Shown here: one piece after another, positions 42,233 through 50,864 of the stretch | Numbering within the stretch: the first letter of the stretch is position 1 | Layout of the letters: each line of letters opens with the position of its first letter | NCBI RefSeq assembly: GCF_902652685.1 | Contig: NZ_CACRUY010000010.1 | Location: 62,001 to 126,000 of the forward strand | Source: Mycobacterium sp. Marseille-P9652 | GTDB lineage: Bacteria; Actinomycetota; Actinomycetes; Mycobacteriales; Mycobacteriaceae | Direction: 5' to 3' | DNA: 64,000 bases | Notes under the pieces: model-generated | The model's input: the letters and a program-made list of their open reading frames with translations, nothing else | Told to the model about the DNA's origin: nothing | Databases searched by the model: none | Translations under genes and position numbers: made by a program

Positions 42233-43093
42233 TTACGTACCGTGCCGCTCGCCCGATGCGATCGCACGCAACGCGTCGCCGTACGCCTTCGCGACGGCAC
42301 GCGGTCTCGCCAGCGGCCCGCGGTGGTCGAGGCCGGGCATGACCGCGACGCGCCCGGCCGGCAACGCGGCGGTGATCTCGGTTGCCGCGTCCAGGAAGTA
42401 CGCGGGGCTGCGCTGGCCGACCAAGAAGCACACCGGTGTCGCGATCGACTTATAGGCCGACGCCGGTCCGTTGAGCCGCAACGCCTCCCGCCCTTCGCGG
42501 GGCACGGTCGGCAGCACCTCGCATTCGGCCTTCCACACGGTGACCACGCCGAGCCAGCTGGCGGCGAGGGTCACCCCGAAGGGCAGGTCGTCGAGGTGGC
42601 GTCCGATCCGTAGCCCCCTGGTGAGCTCGGCTATCGCCCGCGCGTGTCGTCCGCGTTCGACCGACTCCGTGAACGAGGGCAGGAAGTCGAACGGCATCGA
42701 ACCGTCGATGTCGACCGCCGCGTCGTACACCACGACCGAGTCGAGTCGTCCGTCATTCGCCCGAAGGGCCGCCCGCACGGCGATCAGCCCGCCGTAGCTG
42801 TGCCCGAACACGGCTCGCGAGCTGGTCTTGTCCAGGACGGCGAAGACGTCGTCGCACTCCCGGTCCATGCAGTAGGCCTCGCCTCCCGGACCGCTCGCGC
42901 CGCGGCCGCGTCGATGCACGATGTGGACAGTGTGCGACCGGGCCAGAGCTTTCGCGAAGGAGCGGTACCGGATCGGTGGGGCCAGCGAGCCAGACAAGAC
43001 GGCGATGCCGGGCCCGGAGCCGACGCTGTCGAAGGCGATTCGCGTGCCGTCGGGAGAAGTGACGAATTGGCGTTGGAAGTGGCCGACGTCCAT
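42233..43093 (-). CDS. Alpha/beta hydrolase, 286 aa
   Basis: Alpha/beta hydrolase with GIAVLSGSLAPPIRYRSF (oxyanion region), VHRRGRGASGP, the nucleophile elbow G-H-S-Y-G-G (Ser99) and C-terminal PGLDHRGPLA with the catalytic His. The ATG at 43093 has CGGAG upstream; a longer in-frame extension would run through the divergent promoter. Divergent from the amidohydrolase-ligase operon across 166 bases. Confidence 0.9.
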   Translation of the reverse strand: MDVGHFQRQFVTSPDGTRIAFDSVGSGPGIAVLSGSLAPPIRYRSFAKALARSHTVHIVHRRGRGASGPGGEAYCMDRECDDVFAVLDKTSSRAVFGHSYGGLIAVRAALRANDGRLDSVVVYDAAVDIDGSMPFDFLPSFTESVERGRHARAIAELTRGLRIGRHLDDLPFGVTLAASWLGVVTVWKAECEVLPTVPREGREALRLNGPASAYKSIATPVCFLVGQRSPAYFLDAATEITAALPAGRVAVMPGLDHRGPLARPRAVAKAYGDALRAIASGERHGT

Positions 43094-43222
43094 GCGACTC
43101 CGTTCGTCCACCCCGCGTGCACTGTACCGCGCGCGATCGGCGTCGCGGCGCGCTCGCGGTTCGCTGCCCGCGGCGACCAGAGCCGCCGGATCGCCAGGGG
43201 CAGTTGCGGCCCGGGCCCTGGA

Positions 43223-43237
43223 GAGAATACGATTCTC
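43223..43237. promoter_or_regulatory. Perfect GAGAAT-N3-ATTCTC palindrome
   Basis: GAGAATACGATTCTC is the second perfect copy of the palindrome found at 16297-16311. It ends 22 bases before the amidohydrolase start and just upstream of its ribosome site, a position that would block transcription. Confidence 0.6.
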
Positions 43238-43259
43238 GCAAATTGCGAAGGAGGATTTC

Positions 43260-44450
43260 ATGGGTCAACTGTCGCACCGGGAGGACGTCCCGTTCCCGAT
43301 CTTTGACGCGGACAACCATCTCTACGAGCCGCCGGAAGCGCTGACCAAGTTCCTGCCCAAGGAGTACAAGGACTTCGTCCAGTACGTGCAGATCAACGGG
43401 CGCACCAAGATCGCGATCCGCGGCCACATCAGCAACTACATCCCCAACCCGACCTTCGAGGTCGTCGCCCGCCCGGGCGCGTGGGAGGAGTACTTCAAGT
43501 ACGGCAACCCGGACGGCAAGAGCAAGCGCGAGCTATTCGGCGAGCCGATGCGCGCGATCCCGGCGTTCTTCGAGCCCGGCCCGCGCCTGGAGAAGATGAA
43601 CGAATTGGGCCTGGATCGCACCCTGATGTTTCCGACGCTGGCCAGCCTGCTCGAGGAGCGGCTGCGTGACGACCCGGTCGCCATCCACGTCCTGATTCAC
43701 GCTCTGAACGAATGGCTCGACGAGGTCTGGGGCTTCAACTACCAGAACCGGATCTTCACCACCCCGGTCATCACCCTGCCGATCGTCGAGAAGGCGATCG
43801 AGGAGCTGGAGTGGGCGGTCAAGCGCGGCGCACGCTGCATCCTGATCCGCCCGGCTCCGGTCCCCGGCTTCCGCGGCCCGCGGTCGTTCGCGGTGCCCGA
43901 GTTCGACCCGTTCTGGGAGCGGGTCGTCGAGCACGACGTGCTGGTCGGCATGCACTCGAGCGACAGCGGCTACTCCCGTTACACCTCCGAGTGGGACGGC
44001 GCCGAGCAGGAGATGCTGCCGTTCCAGACAAATGCGATGGGCATCCTCAACGAGTGGCGGCCGATCCAGGACGCGGTGGGCTCGTGGGTGATCCACGGCG
44101 CGCTCTACCGCCACCCGAAGCTGAAGGTGGCGATCGTCGAGGCCGGTTCCAAGTGGATGACCCCGTTGCTGGACGGGCTCGCCGAGGTGTACCGCAAGGC
44201 GCCCGAAGTGTTTCCCAGCGACCCCGTGGAGATGGTCAAGAGCCGCATCCACGTCAGCCCGTTCTTCGAGGACGGCATCGACGATCTGGTCAACCTCGTC
44301 GGCGTGGACCGGGTGCTGTACGGCTCGGACTGGCCGCACCCGGAGGGGCTGGCGGAGCCGACCTTCTACGTCAACGCGCTGTCGCACTTGTCCGTTGACG
44401 ACCAGGCAAAGATCATGGGCGGCAATCTCGGTCGGCTCGTCACGGTGTGA
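43260..44450 (+). CDS. Amidohydrolase-2 family metal-dependent hydrolase, 396 aa
   Basis: Third TIM-barrel amidohydrolase of the window. N-terminal FDADNHLYEPPEALTKFL, mid-barrel VGMHSSDSGYSRYTSEWD, VAIVEAGSKWMTPLLDG and C-terminal VLYGSDWPHPEGLAEP with the catalytic Asp. GAAGGAGG before the ATG at 43260. The stop overlaps the acyl-CoA ligase start by four bases, tying its product to CoA activation. This amidohydrolase class is greatly expanded in mycobacteria and its substrates are mostly unknown. Confidence 0.93.
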   Translation: MGQLSHREDVPFPIFDADNHLYEPPEALTKFLPKEYKDFVQYVQINGRTKIAIRGHISNYIPNPTFEVVARPGAWEEYFKYGNPDGKSKRELFGEPMRAIPAFFEPGPRLEKMNELGLDRTLMFPTLASLLEERLRDDPVAIHVLIHALNEWLDEVWGFNYQNRIFTTPVITLPIVEKAIEELEWAVKRGARCILIRPAPVPGFRGPRSFAVPEFDPFWERVVEHDVLVGMHSSDSGYSRYTSEWDGAEQEMLPFQTNAMGILNEWRPIQDAVGSWVIHGALYRHPKLKVAIVEAGSKWMTPLLDGLAEVYRKAPEVFPSDPVEMVKSRIHVSPFFEDGIDDLVNLVGVDRVLYGSDWPHPEGLAEPTFYVNALSHLSVDDQAKIMGGNLGRLVTV

Positions 44451-45895
44451 CGGACGCATCCCCGTGGGAGACCATCCCCGAGATGGTCTTGAGCGCGGCG
44501 GACCGCTTCGGCGACGCGGAAGCGGTGGTCGACGGTCCGCTGCGCCTCACCTTCACCGAGGTGGTCGATGGAATCCGCAGGGCCGCTGGGGCTTTCGCTG
44601 ACCTCGGCATCGGCAAGGGTGATCGGGTCGCCATTTGGGCGCCTAACTCCGCGGAGTGGATCATCGCGGCGTTCGGTCTGCTCACGGCGGGCTGTGTGCT
44701 GGTGCCCGTCAACACCCGGTTCAAGACCGAGGAAGCCGGCGACATCCTCGTGCGCAGCGGAGTGAAGGCAGTCCTGGTGCAGAAGGGCTTCCTGGATCAG
44801 GACTACACCGCGCCGGCGGGGATACCCGTCATCGACCTGAAATCGGGCTTCCTGTCCGCCGGTTCCCCGTTCGAGCGGGCGGTGAGCGGGACCGACATCG
44901 CGGACATCATCTTCACGTCGGGCACGACGGGGCGCCCGAAGGGCGCGATGATGAATCACCGCCAGACGCTGCGCATGTACGAGGAGTGGGCGACACTGGC
45001 GGATCTGCGCGAGGGTGACCGCTACCTGCAGATCAACCCGTACTTCCACACGTTCGGCCTCAAGGCCGGGCTGGTGGCGTCCTTTCTGCGCGGCGCGACG
45101 ATGCTGCCGGTCGCGACATTCGACCTCGAAACTGTGGTGAATCTCGTTGCCCAGGAACAGATTACGATGCTGCCCGGGCCGCCTACGGTGTACCACTCGT
45201 TGCTGACGGTGGGTGAGAAGGACAAGCTCTCGACCCTGCGCGCCGGCGTCACCGGCGCCGCCGATATCCCCGTGGAACTGGTCCGCCGCATCCACGGCGA
45301 ACTGCCGTTCGAGACCCTGATGACCGGTTACGGGCTGACCGAGGCCGGCAATGTGACGTTGTCCCGCCCGGGCGACACCTTCGAGCAGGTGGCCACCACC
45401 GCGGGCCTGCCCTGCGACGGGGTCGAGGTCCGGATTGCCGACGACGGCGAGGTGTTGGTCCGCGGTTACGGGGTCATGCAGGGCTACCTCGACGATCCGG
45501 TCGCCACCGCCGAGGCGATCGACACCGACGGGTGGCTGCACACCGGGGATCTCGGCGACCTCGACGCCACCGGCCGGCTGCGCATCGCGGGCCGAAAGAA
45601 GGACATGTTCATCGTCGGCGGGTTCAACGCCTATCCCGCCGAGATCGAGGGCTTCCTGCTGGGTCACCCCGCCGTCGCGCAGGCCGCGGTCATCGGCGTG
45701 CCCGACGAGCGGCTCGGCCAGGTGGGCAAGGCATTCGTCGTCACCGAGGGCGCCGACGGTGTCGTGGGCGAGGACGAACTGATCGGCTGGTGCCATGAGC
45801 GCATGGCCGGGTTCAAGGTGCCGCGGTCGATTGTTTTCGTCGAGGCGCTACCACTCAACGCGACCGGGAAGGTCGTCAAAGACCTGTTGCGGTAA
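44447..45895 (+). CDS. Acyl-CoA synthetase (FadD3-like), 482 aa
   Basis: AMP-forming ligase: P-loop IIFTSGTTGRPKGAMM, adenine motif MTGYGLTEAGNV, hinge GWLHTGDLGDLDATGRLRIA, and C-terminal PLNATGKVVKDLL with the catalytic Lys. The length (482) and segments such as QINPYFHTFGLKAGLVAS resemble FadD3, the HIP-CoA ligase of steroid ring degradation, as I recall its sequence, so a cyclic or branched acid is a plausible substrate. GTG start overlaps the amidohydrolase stop. Confidence 0.92.
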   Translation: MTDASPWETIPEMVLSAADRFGDAEAVVDGPLRLTFTEVVDGIRRAAGAFADLGIGKGDRVAIWAPNSAEWIIAAFGLLTAGCVLVPVNTRFKTEEAGDILVRSGVKAVLVQKGFLDQDYTAPAGIPVIDLKSGFLSAGSPFERAVSGTDIADIIFTSGTTGRPKGAMMNHRQTLRMYEEWATLADLREGDRYLQINPYFHTFGLKAGLVASFLRGATMLPVATFDLETVVNLVAQEQITMLPGPPTVYHSLLTVGEKDKLSTLRAGVTGAADIPVELVRRIHGELPFETLMTGYGLTEAGNVTLSRPGDTFEQVATTAGLPCDGVEVRIADDGEVLVRGYGVMQGYLDDPVATAEAIDTDGWLHTGDLGDLDATGRLRIAGRKKDMFIVGGFNAYPAEIEGFLLGHPAVAQAAVIGVPDERLGQVGKAFVVTEGADGVVGEDELIGWCHERMAGFKVPRSIVFVEALPLNATGKVVKDLLR

Positions 45896-46291
45896 AGGGG
45901 GTATCGAACGGCTGATATGCGCAAGATAAGAATCGGATTCCCCTGTTCACGGTCGCATTCGGAGCCCGCGGCGCTTCGCCTACGGTCTCGTCCAAGCAAG
46001 CGGTGATAACGTGGCTTTCCGCGGGCTGAGTGAAAACAAGGATCTATACGGCGCCGATATGCTCGCACGTCATTGCGTCTGCCGAGTAGATTGGCGCATC
46101 GGCGACGGCCCTCGCGGCCCCGAGCGCCAGAATCGGTCGACAGGCTCGATCGATTCGAGACGCCGTCGCCGGGCTCAGACCGGCAAGCGGTAGAGGAGTT
46201 TCACGGTGAGTCATGAGCAGCCGCTTCCTCGGGCTGGTGGGCGTTGAGCCCGCGCGTCCGCGCGAATACCGGTCGCACGAAATCGGATCAG
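45896..46291 (+). other. Long non-coding gap with one operator-like site
   Basis: This 396-base stretch holds no convincing gene. Bases 45928-45942 read AAGAAT-CGG-ATTCCC, 10 of 12 positions of the recurring palindrome. A 60-codon frame at 46011-46193 is arginine-rich and lacks a ribosome site. A GAGGAG motif at 46194-46199 precedes very short frames that end at the next gene. Confidence 0.5.
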
Positions 46292-46299
46292 ATGAGTAA
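46206..46299 (+). other. Possible leader frames upstream of the Mce-associated pair
   Basis: A GTG at 46206, seven bases after GAGGAG, opens a 13-codon frame. An ATG at 46213 opens a 28-codon frame (starting MSSRFLGLVGVEPARPRE) whose TAA at 46297-46299 overlaps the ATG at 46292 of the next gene. Such overlaps can couple translation. Either may be an expressed leader or chance. Confidence 0.3.
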
Positions 46300-47176
46300 G
46301 GACGACACGCCCAGCGCCGCCGACATCCGGTCGTTGGCCGAGCAGGCCGAGGCCGAGGCCGAGGAAGCCGAGGCCCTCGCCGCCGCCGCGCGCGCCCGCG
46401 CCCGCGCGATCCAGCTGCGACGCCAAGCCGAACAAGCCGAGGCCGAACCGGAACTCGAGGAGGCCGAGCCGGAGACGGCAGAGCCGACCGATGACGCGGA
46501 GGAAGGGCCGGCCGACAGCGTCGATGAACGCGCCGCCGATGTCGCGGAGACTGAGCCGGTCGAGCCGGAATCTCCCGAATCCGAGGAGGGTTCGGACGAG
46601 GCGGTCGCCGCAGCAGAGGCGGGCGCTCCCGCCGCCGACGCTCCGGCGGAGCCGCGGGCGCGGCGCCGGCGCGTGCGCCTGCGTCGTCCGCGATGGTCGA
46701 CCGTCGCCGCCGCCCTGGCCATCCTCGTCATCGTCGCCGCGCTCTCGGGCAGCGGCTACATGATCTACGCGCACCGCAAGGCGGAGCACGACCGCCAGCT
46801 GGCGGCCGAATTCTCTAAGGCGGCCAGTCAGGGCATCATCAATCTGACATCGCTGGACTTCAACGATGCCAAGCGGGGCGTCCAGCTCATCCTCGACAAC
46901 GCAACCGGCGAGTTCAAAGACGACTTCACGAAGACGGCCGATCAGTACGTCAAGACGGTCGAACAGATCAAGGTGCATTCACAGGGCACCGTCCAGGCCG
47001 CCGCGGTGGATCGCAACACGATGACGGACGACTCGGCGGTGGTCCTCGTCGCCTCCACGCAGGAGGTCACCAATGCTGCCGGCGCCAAACAGGAACCGCG
47101 TAGCTACCGATTCGTCGTGACGATGAAACGCGACGGCGACCAGCTCAAGATCGCGAAACTGGAGTTCGTGCCGTGA
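46292..47176 (+). CDS. Mce-associated membrane protein with acidic coiled N-terminus, 294 aa
   Basis: The first about 130 residues are Glu/Ala-rich and predicted helical or disordered, followed by a basic patch (EPRARRRRVRLRRPRW), one membrane helix (VAAALAILVIVAALSGSGY) and an outer domain ending GDQLKIAKLEFVP. That outer domain parallels the protein at 33679. The ATG at 46292 is chosen for the start; a TTG at 46244 is in frame. It overlaps its partner gene by four bases. The pair lies far from the mce operon. Confidence 0.88.
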   Translation: MSKDDTPSAADIRSLAEQAEAEAEEAEALAAAARARARAIQLRRQAEQAEAEPELEEAEPETAEPTDDAEEGPADSVDERAADVAETEPVEPESPESEEGSDEAVAAAEAGAPAADAPAEPRARRRRVRLRRPRWSTVAAALAILVIVAALSGSGYMIYAHRKAEHDRQLAAEFSKAASQGIINLTSLDFNDAKRGVQLILDNATGEFKDDFTKTADQYVKTVEQIKVHSQGTVQAAAVDRNTMTDDSAVVLVASTQEVTNAAGAKQEPRSYRFVVTMKRDGDQLKIAKLEFVP

Positions 47177-47823
47177 CGGCAGACGAGAAGCCGGTGGACG
47201 CCGAGCGGACGGTCGCGGAAGACGCCGACGAGACGGTCGATACCGAGGAGCCGACGGAACGCGACGAGACCGCCGTCGACGGCGACGAGCCGAGCAACAG
47301 CCTCCTGAGTGGCGAAACCAAACCGCGGAATCGTCGGGTCCGGCGGCTCGTTGCCCTGGCGACGGCGTCGCTCGTGATCGTGCTCTCGCTGGGACTGCTC
47401 GGTTGGCTGGCGTACTTCTGGTACTTCCCGGATCGGGAGGTCGACGCTGGGGCCGCGCGGGCGGCGATCGCGGCGGCAAGCGAGGGTGCCGTGGCGACCC
47501 TGTCGTACGGGCCGGAGAACCTGGACAACGACCTCTCCTCCGCGAAGTCCCACCTCACCGGCGAATTCCTCAAGTACTACACGCAATTCACCGACAGCGT
47601 CCTGAAACCGGCCGTCCGGGAGAAGTCGGTGAAGAGCACCGCCATCGTGCTTCGCGCCGCGTTGCAGACGCTGAATCCGGACAAAGCCGTCGCGCTGCTG
47701 TTCATCAACCAGACCACCCAGAGCAAGGACAAGCCGGAGCCGTCGTACATGAACAGCAGCGTTACCATCACGCTGACGAAAGTCGATGGCAAGTGGCTCA
47801 TTTCGGAGCTCGCACCGCTTTAG
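47173..47823 (+). CDS. Mce-associated membrane protein, 216 aa
   Basis: Homologue of the 189-residue protein at 33113. An acidic N-terminus (about 50 residues) precedes a membrane helix (TASLVIVLSLGLLGWLAYFW), and the outer domain keeps the shared signatures ASEGAVATLSYGPENLDND, QTLNPDKAVALLFINQTTQ and TLTKVDGKWLISEL. GTG start overlaps the previous stop. It probably acts with the preceding protein on an Mce transporter encoded elsewhere or on the cassette in this window. Confidence 0.9.
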   Translation: MTADEKPVDAERTVAEDADETVDTEEPTERDETAVDGDEPSNSLLSGETKPRNRRVRRLVALATASLVIVLSLGLLGWLAYFWYFPDREVDAGAARAAIAAASEGAVATLSYGPENLDNDLSSAKSHLTGEFLKYYTQFTDSVLKPAVREKSVKSTAIVLRAALQTLNPDKAVALLFINQTTQSKDKPEPSYMNSSVTITLTKVDGKWLISELAPL

Positions 47824-47859
47824 GCCGGGTGGTGCCCTAGGCGGAAGGGGATGCCGGCG

Positions 47860-48483
47860 ATGCCCCACGACATCCACTCGATGGTGATCGCGTCGGACTA
47901 TCGGGTCCCGGATCCGAGCAAGGTGTGGCCGCTGCTCGAGCGCAACAAGACCAGGCTCGCCGACATCGGCGCGCACCACGTGCTGGTCTACACGTCCACC
48001 CACGACTACGGGCGGGTGCTGGTGATGATCGGGGTGCACAGCCGCGAACCGATCGTCGAATTATTGCGCTCGCGCGTGTTTTTCGACTGGTTCGATGAGG
48101 CCGGGGTCGACGACATCCCCGCCGTGTTCGCCGGCGAGATCATCGACCGGTTCGTCGCCGAGCCGTCGGCCACGCCCGAGGCGCCCGGGGTGGTGGTCGC
48201 CGCCATCGCCTGCGTCGACAACGTGTCCACGCTGGTGGCCGGCGTCCGTGCGGCGATGGGCAGGTTCACCGCGGCGGGCATCCGGAAGACCTGGGTGTTC
48301 CAGGCCTTCGACGACGAGGACGAAGTGTTGATCCTGCAGGACTTTCCCGACGAGGACAGCGCGCGCAGATGGATCGACCACCCCGACGCCGCCGCCGAGT
48401 GGATGTCCCGGGCAGGCGTGGGCGCCTACCCGCCGCTGTTCGTCGGCCGGTTCACCGACATGATGCGCATCGAGGCGGAATAG
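47860..48483 (+). CDS. Hypothetical protein with two repeated alpha/beta domains, 207 aa
   Basis: Function unknown. The two halves look homologous: FFDWFDEAGVDDIPAVFAGE in the first matches AAEWMSRAGVGAYPPLFVGR in the second, each following a beta-rich stretch. This suggests a duplicated ferredoxin-like (dimeric alpha/beta barrel) module. The ATG at 47860 sits nine bases after GGAAGGGG; an ATG at 47851 is too close. It lies between the Mce-associated pair and bfd. Confidence 0.8.
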   Translation: MPHDIHSMVIASDYRVPDPSKVWPLLERNKTRLADIGAHHVLVYTSTHDYGRVLVMIGVHSREPIVELLRSRVFFDWFDEAGVDDIPAVFAGEIIDRFVAEPSATPEAPGVVVAAIACVDNVSTLVAGVRAAMGRFTAAGIRKTWVFQAFDDEDEVLILQDFPDEDSARRWIDHPDAAAEWMSRAGVGAYPPLFVGRFTDMMRIEAE

Positions 48484-48495
48484 CGGGTCGCCGGG

Positions 48496-48681
48496 ATGTT
48501 CGTGTGCCTGTGCAACGGGGTCACCAGCCAGACCGTGAACGAGGCGGTCGCGGCCGGGGCGGCGACGACGAAGGACGTCGCTTCGGCGTGCGGCGCCGGA
48601 GCCGACTGCGGGCGTTGCCGGCGCACCATCCAGGCCCTGCTGCGCTCGCCGAGCGCGGGCCGGGCCGCGAACTCCCGCTAG
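48496..48681 (+). CDS. bfd: Bacterioferritin-associated ferredoxin, 61 aa
   Basis: Bfd-type [2Fe-2S] protein: CLC near the start (Cys4, Cys6) and [10 protein letters not shown] (Cys38, Cys41) as the four cluster ligands, in the usual C-x-C...C-x2-C order. Length is close to the family norm. In other bacteria it reduces and mobilises bacterioferritin iron; no bacterioferritin gene is adjacent. The stop TAG shares a CTAG with the convergent kdc stop. Confidence 0.92.
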   Translation: MFVCLCNGVTSQTVNEAVAAGAATTKDVASACGAGADCGRCRRTIQALLRSPSAGRAANSR

Positions 48682-50348
48682 CTGTTGTCGCCCTGGGGTG
48701 CCATGGGCCCGACGAGCTGGCCGAGCAGGGGCGGGATCTCGAGGCGGGGCAGGACCACCTCGACGAACACCATGCGGTCCTGGTGCCGCGCGGCGGCGGT
48801 GAACGCGTCGTCGAGTTCTCCGTAGGTCTGCGCCCGGAACACCAGGTGATCACGCACCCCCAAGGCGTGGGGGATGTCCGTCCAGTTCCAGCCGACGATG
48901 TCGTTATAGGGCGCCGTCTTCCCGTGGATCGCCCGTTCGACGGTGTAGCCGTCGTTGTTGACCACCACGATGACGGGCGACAGGCCTTCGCGCGAGAAGA
49001 CGCCGAGTTCCTGGATGGTCAGCTGGGCGGCGCCGTCACCGATGAGGAGGACCGTGCGCCGGTCGGGGTGGGCGACCGCGGCGCCGACGGCGGCCGGCAG
49101 CGTGTAACCGATTGAGCCCCAGAGCGGTTGGCCGATGAAGGTGACGCCGTGCGGCAGCCGGTGGTCGGCCATGCCGAAGTACGAGGTGCCCTGATCGGCG
49201 AGCACCACGTTGCCGGGCGTCAGCGCGACGCACAGCCGGTCCCACAGCATCTGTTGGGTGAGGGGCTGATCCCGCGGCGGGGGAGGCGGCAGCGGTTCGG
49301 CCGGCGGCGCCGCCATCTGGGGCGAACTGATGCCGCGCCGGGCGACGATGGTGGCCAGCGCCTCGAGCGCGGCGCCCATCTCCAGCGGCGCGAAGACCTC
49401 GCCGGCCACGCTGCTCTGGTACTGCGCCACGTCGATGGTGCGGGCCGGGTCGATGCGCTGGCTGAAGAAGCCGCTGACCATGTCGGTGAACACCACCCCG
49501 GCCGTCACCAGCACCGGGGCCTGCTCGATGGCCGTGCGCACCCGGTCGGCGCTCGCCGAACCGGCGTAGATGCCGAGGAAATTCGGCGAACTCTCGTCGA
49601 GCAGGCTCTTGCCCCACATGAGCGTCGCGTGCGGCACGACGTCGGCGGCCAGCAGCGCCTCGAGTTCCTTGACGGCGCGCAGGCGGTGCACCAGCAGGTC
49701 GGCCAGGACCGTGAGCTGATGATCGCCGATCAGCTCGGTGGCGGCCTCGACGAACATCGCCAGAGCCCGCGGGCTGGTGCCGCCGGTGTATCGGGGAAGC
49801 GGTTCGGCGGGGGGCTCGGTGGGGAATCGTGCGACGTCGGTGGACATCAGGATGTAGCCGGGCCGCTTCTGCTCGCGCACCTCGCTGAGCACCCGGTCGA
49901 TCTCGCGGCGGGCCGTGGCGGGCATGAGATTGGCTTGGGCGCAGGTGATTTCCCGGCTGACGCGCAGGAAATGCTCGAAGTCGCCGTCGCCGAGCGAGTG
50001 GTGCAGCGCCCGCCGGGAGCCCTGCGCGTCCTTGGACGGGCCGCCGACGATGTGCACCACGGGCACGTGCTCGGCGTAGCTGCCCGCGATCGCGTTGGCC
50101 GCCGAGAGCTCACCCACCCCGAATGTCGTTACGACGGCGGACAATCCGCGCAGCCGCCCATACCCGTCGGCGGCGTAGCCCGCGTTCAGTTCGTTGGCGC
50201 TGCCGACCCACCGGATCGCCGGATGGGCGACGATGTGGTCGAGGAACGCCAGGTTGTAGTCGCCCGGAACGCCGAAGATCTCTGTGACGCCGAGCTCGGC
50301 CAGCCGGTCCAACAGGTAGTCACCGACGGTGTAGACGGGATCAGTCAC
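48678..50348 (-). CDS. kdc: Thiamine-diphosphate alpha-keto acid decarboxylase, 556 aa
   Basis: Orthologue of M. tuberculosis Rv0853c by sequence and by neighbours. TPP enzyme: [20 protein letters not shown] with the catalytic Glu in [16 protein letters not shown], and the cofactor motif [13 protein letters not shown] through [10 protein letters not shown] near residues 434-467. It decarboxylates branched or aromatic 2-keto acids to aldehydes. I choose GTG 50348, seven bases after TACCGT, so the mRNA is probably leaderless. The proline-rich linker PPPPPRD lies around residue 370. Confidence 0.93.
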   Translation of the reverse strand: MTDPVYTVGDYLLDRLAELGVTEIFGVPGDYNLAFLDHIVAHPAIRWVGSANELNAGYAADGYGRLRGLSAVVTTFGVGELSAANAIAGSYAEHVPVVHIVGGPSKDAQGSRRALHHSLGDGDFEHFLRVSREITCAQANLMPATARREIDRVLSEVREQKRPGYILMSTDVARFPTEPPAEPLPRYTGGTSPRALAMFVEAATELIGDHQLTVLADLLVHRLRAVKELEALLAADVVPHATLMWGKSLLDESSPNFLGIYAGSASADRVRTAIEQAPVLVTAGVVFTDMVSGFFSQRIDPARTIDVAQYQSSVAGEVFAPLEMGAALEALATIVARRGISSPQMAAPPAEPLPPPPPRDQPLTQQMLWDRLCVALTPGNVVLADQGTSYFGMADHRLPHGVTFIGQPLWGSIGYTLPAAVGAAVAHPDRRTVLLIGDGAAQLTIQELGVFSREGLSPVIVVVNNDGYTVERAIHGKTAPYNDIVGWNWTDIPHALGVRDHLVFRAQTYGELDDAFTAAARHQDRMVFVEVVLPRLEIPPLLGQLVGPMAPQGDNS

Positions 50349-50414
50349 AGCCACGACGGTACGCCGGGGCCGAAACCTTTCCGGTCGACACGCGGCCGCG
50401 CTATCGTCCCAGCC
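50349..50414. promoter_or_regulatory. Divergent pair of leaderless promoters (kdc / SRPBCC)
   Basis: On the minus strand TACCGT (50361-50356) ends seven bases before the kdc GTG. On the plus strand TATCGT (50402-50407) ends seven bases before the ATG at 50415. Neither gene has a ribosome site. Both start codons would be the transcription start. Confidence 0.6.
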
Positions 50415-50855
50415 ATGGCAGTCAAGGAGTCCCGCGAAGTGGTCATCGAAGCGACGCCGAAGGAGATTCTCGACGTGGTCGCCGACGTCGAGTCGATGCC
50501 GGAGTGGTCGTCCATCCACCAGAGCGGCGAGGTGATCGAACGCGACGCGGACGGTCGCCCGCAGCGCGCGCGAATGAAGGTGAAGACGTCCGGTGTCACC
50601 GACGAGGTCGTGCTGGCCTACACGTGGCGCGAGGACGGCGTCTCCTGGACCCAGGAGAGCGGGAAGGCGTCCCGTAACCAGAAGGGTGCCTACACGCTCA
50701 GCCCGGAAGGCGACAAGACGCGGACGAAGTTCGACCTCGAGCTGGACCCGCTCGTGCCGCTCCCCGGCTTCGTGATGAAGCGGGCGATCAAAGGGATCAT
50801 GGAGATCAACACCGACGGCCTGCGCAAGCAGGTGCTCAAGGTGAAGAAGGGGTAG
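50415..50855 (+). CDS. SRPBCC (START-like) family protein, 146 aa
   Basis: Polyketide-cyclase/START-like lipid-binding fold: [34 protein letters not shown] and a C-terminal amphipathic helix ending KQVLKVKKG. Corresponds to Rv0854. First of three paralogues around far. Family members bind hydrophobic ligands in a cavity; no catalytic residue is defined. Leaderless-type promoter upstream. Confidence 0.9.
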   Translation: MAVKESREVVIEATPKEILDVVADVESMPEWSSIHQSGEVIERDADGRPQRARMKVKTSGVTDEVVLAYTWREDGVSWTQESGKASRNQKGAYTLSPEGDKTRTKFDLELDPLVPLPGFVMKRAIKGIMEINTDGLRKQVLKVKKG

Positions 50856-50864
50856 TAACCCTCC

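Noticed and set aside
46011-46193. 60-codon frame in the gap before the Mce-associated pair
   Set aside because: No ribosome site, arginine-rich end, no recognised similarity; kept only as part of the gap description.
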